Source of the DNA: Hymenoscyphus infarciens
Lineage: Eukaryota; Ascomycota; Leotiomycetes; Helotiales; Helotiaceae
Direction: 5' to 3'
DNA length: 21,816 nucleotides
NCBI GenBank assembly: GCA_001414345.1
Contig: LLCB01000572.1
Location: forward strand, 1 to 21,816
The notes under the pieces are model-generated. The model ran no database searches. It saw only the letters and a list, made by a program, of their open reading frames with translations, and had not been told where the DNA came from. The translations under genes were made by a program, and so were the position numbers. Of this stretch, positions 20,683 through 21,816 are shown one piece after another (positions within the stretch are counted from its first letter, which is position 1; each line of letters begins with the position of its first letter).

Positions 20683-21816
20683 ATAAGTTTAAAATAAGTA
20701 GATTTAATACTTAAAGTAAAATAACTAGACTAATTATAAAAGAAGAAGTATTAAATAGATATACTTAGTACTAAATAATAGCTTAATAGACTTATTACTT
20801 TCTAATTAAATAGATAGATTATAAAAGAAGAAGTTTTAAATAAGTAGACTAAGTACTAAATAATAGATTAATAGGCTTATTATAATCTAATTAAATAGAC
20901 TTAATACTTATAAAGTAACTAAACTTCTTACTAAAGAGGTATTAAAGAAGTAGACTTAGTACTAAATAATAGATTAATAGACCTAATACTTAGAAAGTAA
21001 CTAAATTTATTACTTAGAGAGTAAATAGATAAATTATAAAAGAAGAAGTATTAAATAAGTATACTTAGTACTAAATAATAGACTAATAGACCTAATACTT
21101 AGAAAGTAAATAGATAAATTATAAAAGAAGAGGTATTAAATAAGTAGACTTAGTACTAAATAATAGACAAATAGACTTATTACTTTTAAAGTAAATAGAC
21201 TTATTACTTAGAAAGTAACTAGACTAATTACTAAAGAGGTATTAAAGAAGTAGACTTAGTACTAAATAATAGACTAATAGACTTATTACTTCTAAAGTAA
21301 TAAGATCTATTACTTAGAAAGTAATAAGTCTATTAGTCTCTTATTTAGTACTAAGTATACTTATTTAATACTTCTTTTTTATAATTTATCTATTTACTTT
21401 CTAAGTATTAAGTCTATTAGTCTATTACTTAGTACTAAGTCTACTTCTTTAATACCTTTTTAGTAATTAGTCTAGTTACTTTCTAAGTATTAAGTCTATT
21501 AGTCTATTACTTAGTACTAAGTCTACTTCTTTAATACCTCTTTAGTAATTAGTCTAGTTACTTTCTAAGTATTAAGTCTATTAATCTATTATTTAGTACT
21601 AAGTCTACTTCTTTAATACCGCTTTAGTAATTAGTCTAGTTACTTAGAAAGTAATAAGTTTAGTTACTTTCTAAGTATTAAGTCTATTAATCTATTATTT
21701 AGTACTAAGTCTACTTCTTTAATACCTCTTTAGTAATTAGTCTAGTTACTTACTAAGTAATAAGTCTATTTACTTTAAAAGTAATAAGTCTATTAGTCTA
21801 TTATTTAGTACTAAGT
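20683..21816. repeat. Head-to-head inverted tandem array centred at 21305/21306
   Basis: The left arm has six units marked by TAGTACTAAATAATAG (near 20764, 20850, 20955, 21064, 21149 and 21255). The right arm has units of the reverse complement, marked by TTAGTACTAAG near 21345, 21427, 21510, 21594, 21702 and 21806. Unit spacing is 82-109 bp. The centre is AGATCT (21303-21308), and the flanking ATTACTT..AGAA..GTAATAAGTC reads the same outward on both sides apart from two one-base gaps. Two unit types alternate, one with CTTCTTTAATACCTCTTTAG and one with TTATTTAATACTTCTTCTTT. The right arm runs off the window. Confidence 0.85.

Noticed and set aside
20683..21816. CRISPR-like array
   Set aside because: Units are long, without unique spacers, inverted about a centre, and the genome is fungal.
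1..21816. tRNA, rRNA or other RNA genes
   Set aside because: I looked for GGTTCRANNCC-type T arms and found none in a credible cloverleaf context.

Overview
The window looks like nuclear DNA of a filamentous ascomycete (Pezizomycotina). Two genes carry short introns (45-69 bp) with GTAAGT/GTGAGT-type donors and CTAAC-like branch sites. They encode an M18 aminopeptidase of the Ape1/Lap4 type and a CipC-like (DUF3759) small protein. The rest is very AT-rich DNA that has lost nearly all CA and TG dinucleotides while keeping CG, CC and CT. That is the mark of repeat-induced point mutation (RIP), a premeiotic fungal process that turns CpA into TpA in repeats. The composition might suit a Leotiomycete, but I cannot fix the lineage.

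Layout: 1-640 is RIP-mutated and starts with a tandem array. About 640-1500 is a less mutated relic with a strong inverted repeat. 1501-6143 is RIP-mutated; it holds an inverted repeat, an LTR-like fragment, a broken reading frame and a four-copy tandem repeat of about 185 bp. 6144-10905 is a gene island of normal composition. It holds a 96-bp duplication of the aminopeptidase 3' end, the aminopeptidase gene (minus, six exons), its upstream region, the CipC-like gene (minus, probably four exons) and about 1 kb of gene-free DNA. 10906-21816 is RIP-mutated again. It contains a broken minus-strand reading frame (11781-13232), a complete LTR retrotransposon (13636-19308: 497-bp LTRs, 5-bp target duplication ATTTA), a degenerate coding-like block (19314-20640) and a large head-to-head tandem array centred near 21305.

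The two genes sit next to each other on the same strand, but nothing suggests a shared pathway: one is probably vacuolar, the other a stress-associated protein of unknown mechanism. The most interesting items are the LTR element, whose interior seems to be one short dead ORF plus structured repeat modules rather than gag-pol; the CA/TG loss, which also removes ATG codons; the duplication at the gene/RIP boundary; the inverted array at the right edge; and a CipC splice donor that itself supplies an in-frame stop. I found no proven new biological system. All counts and alignments were done by eye.
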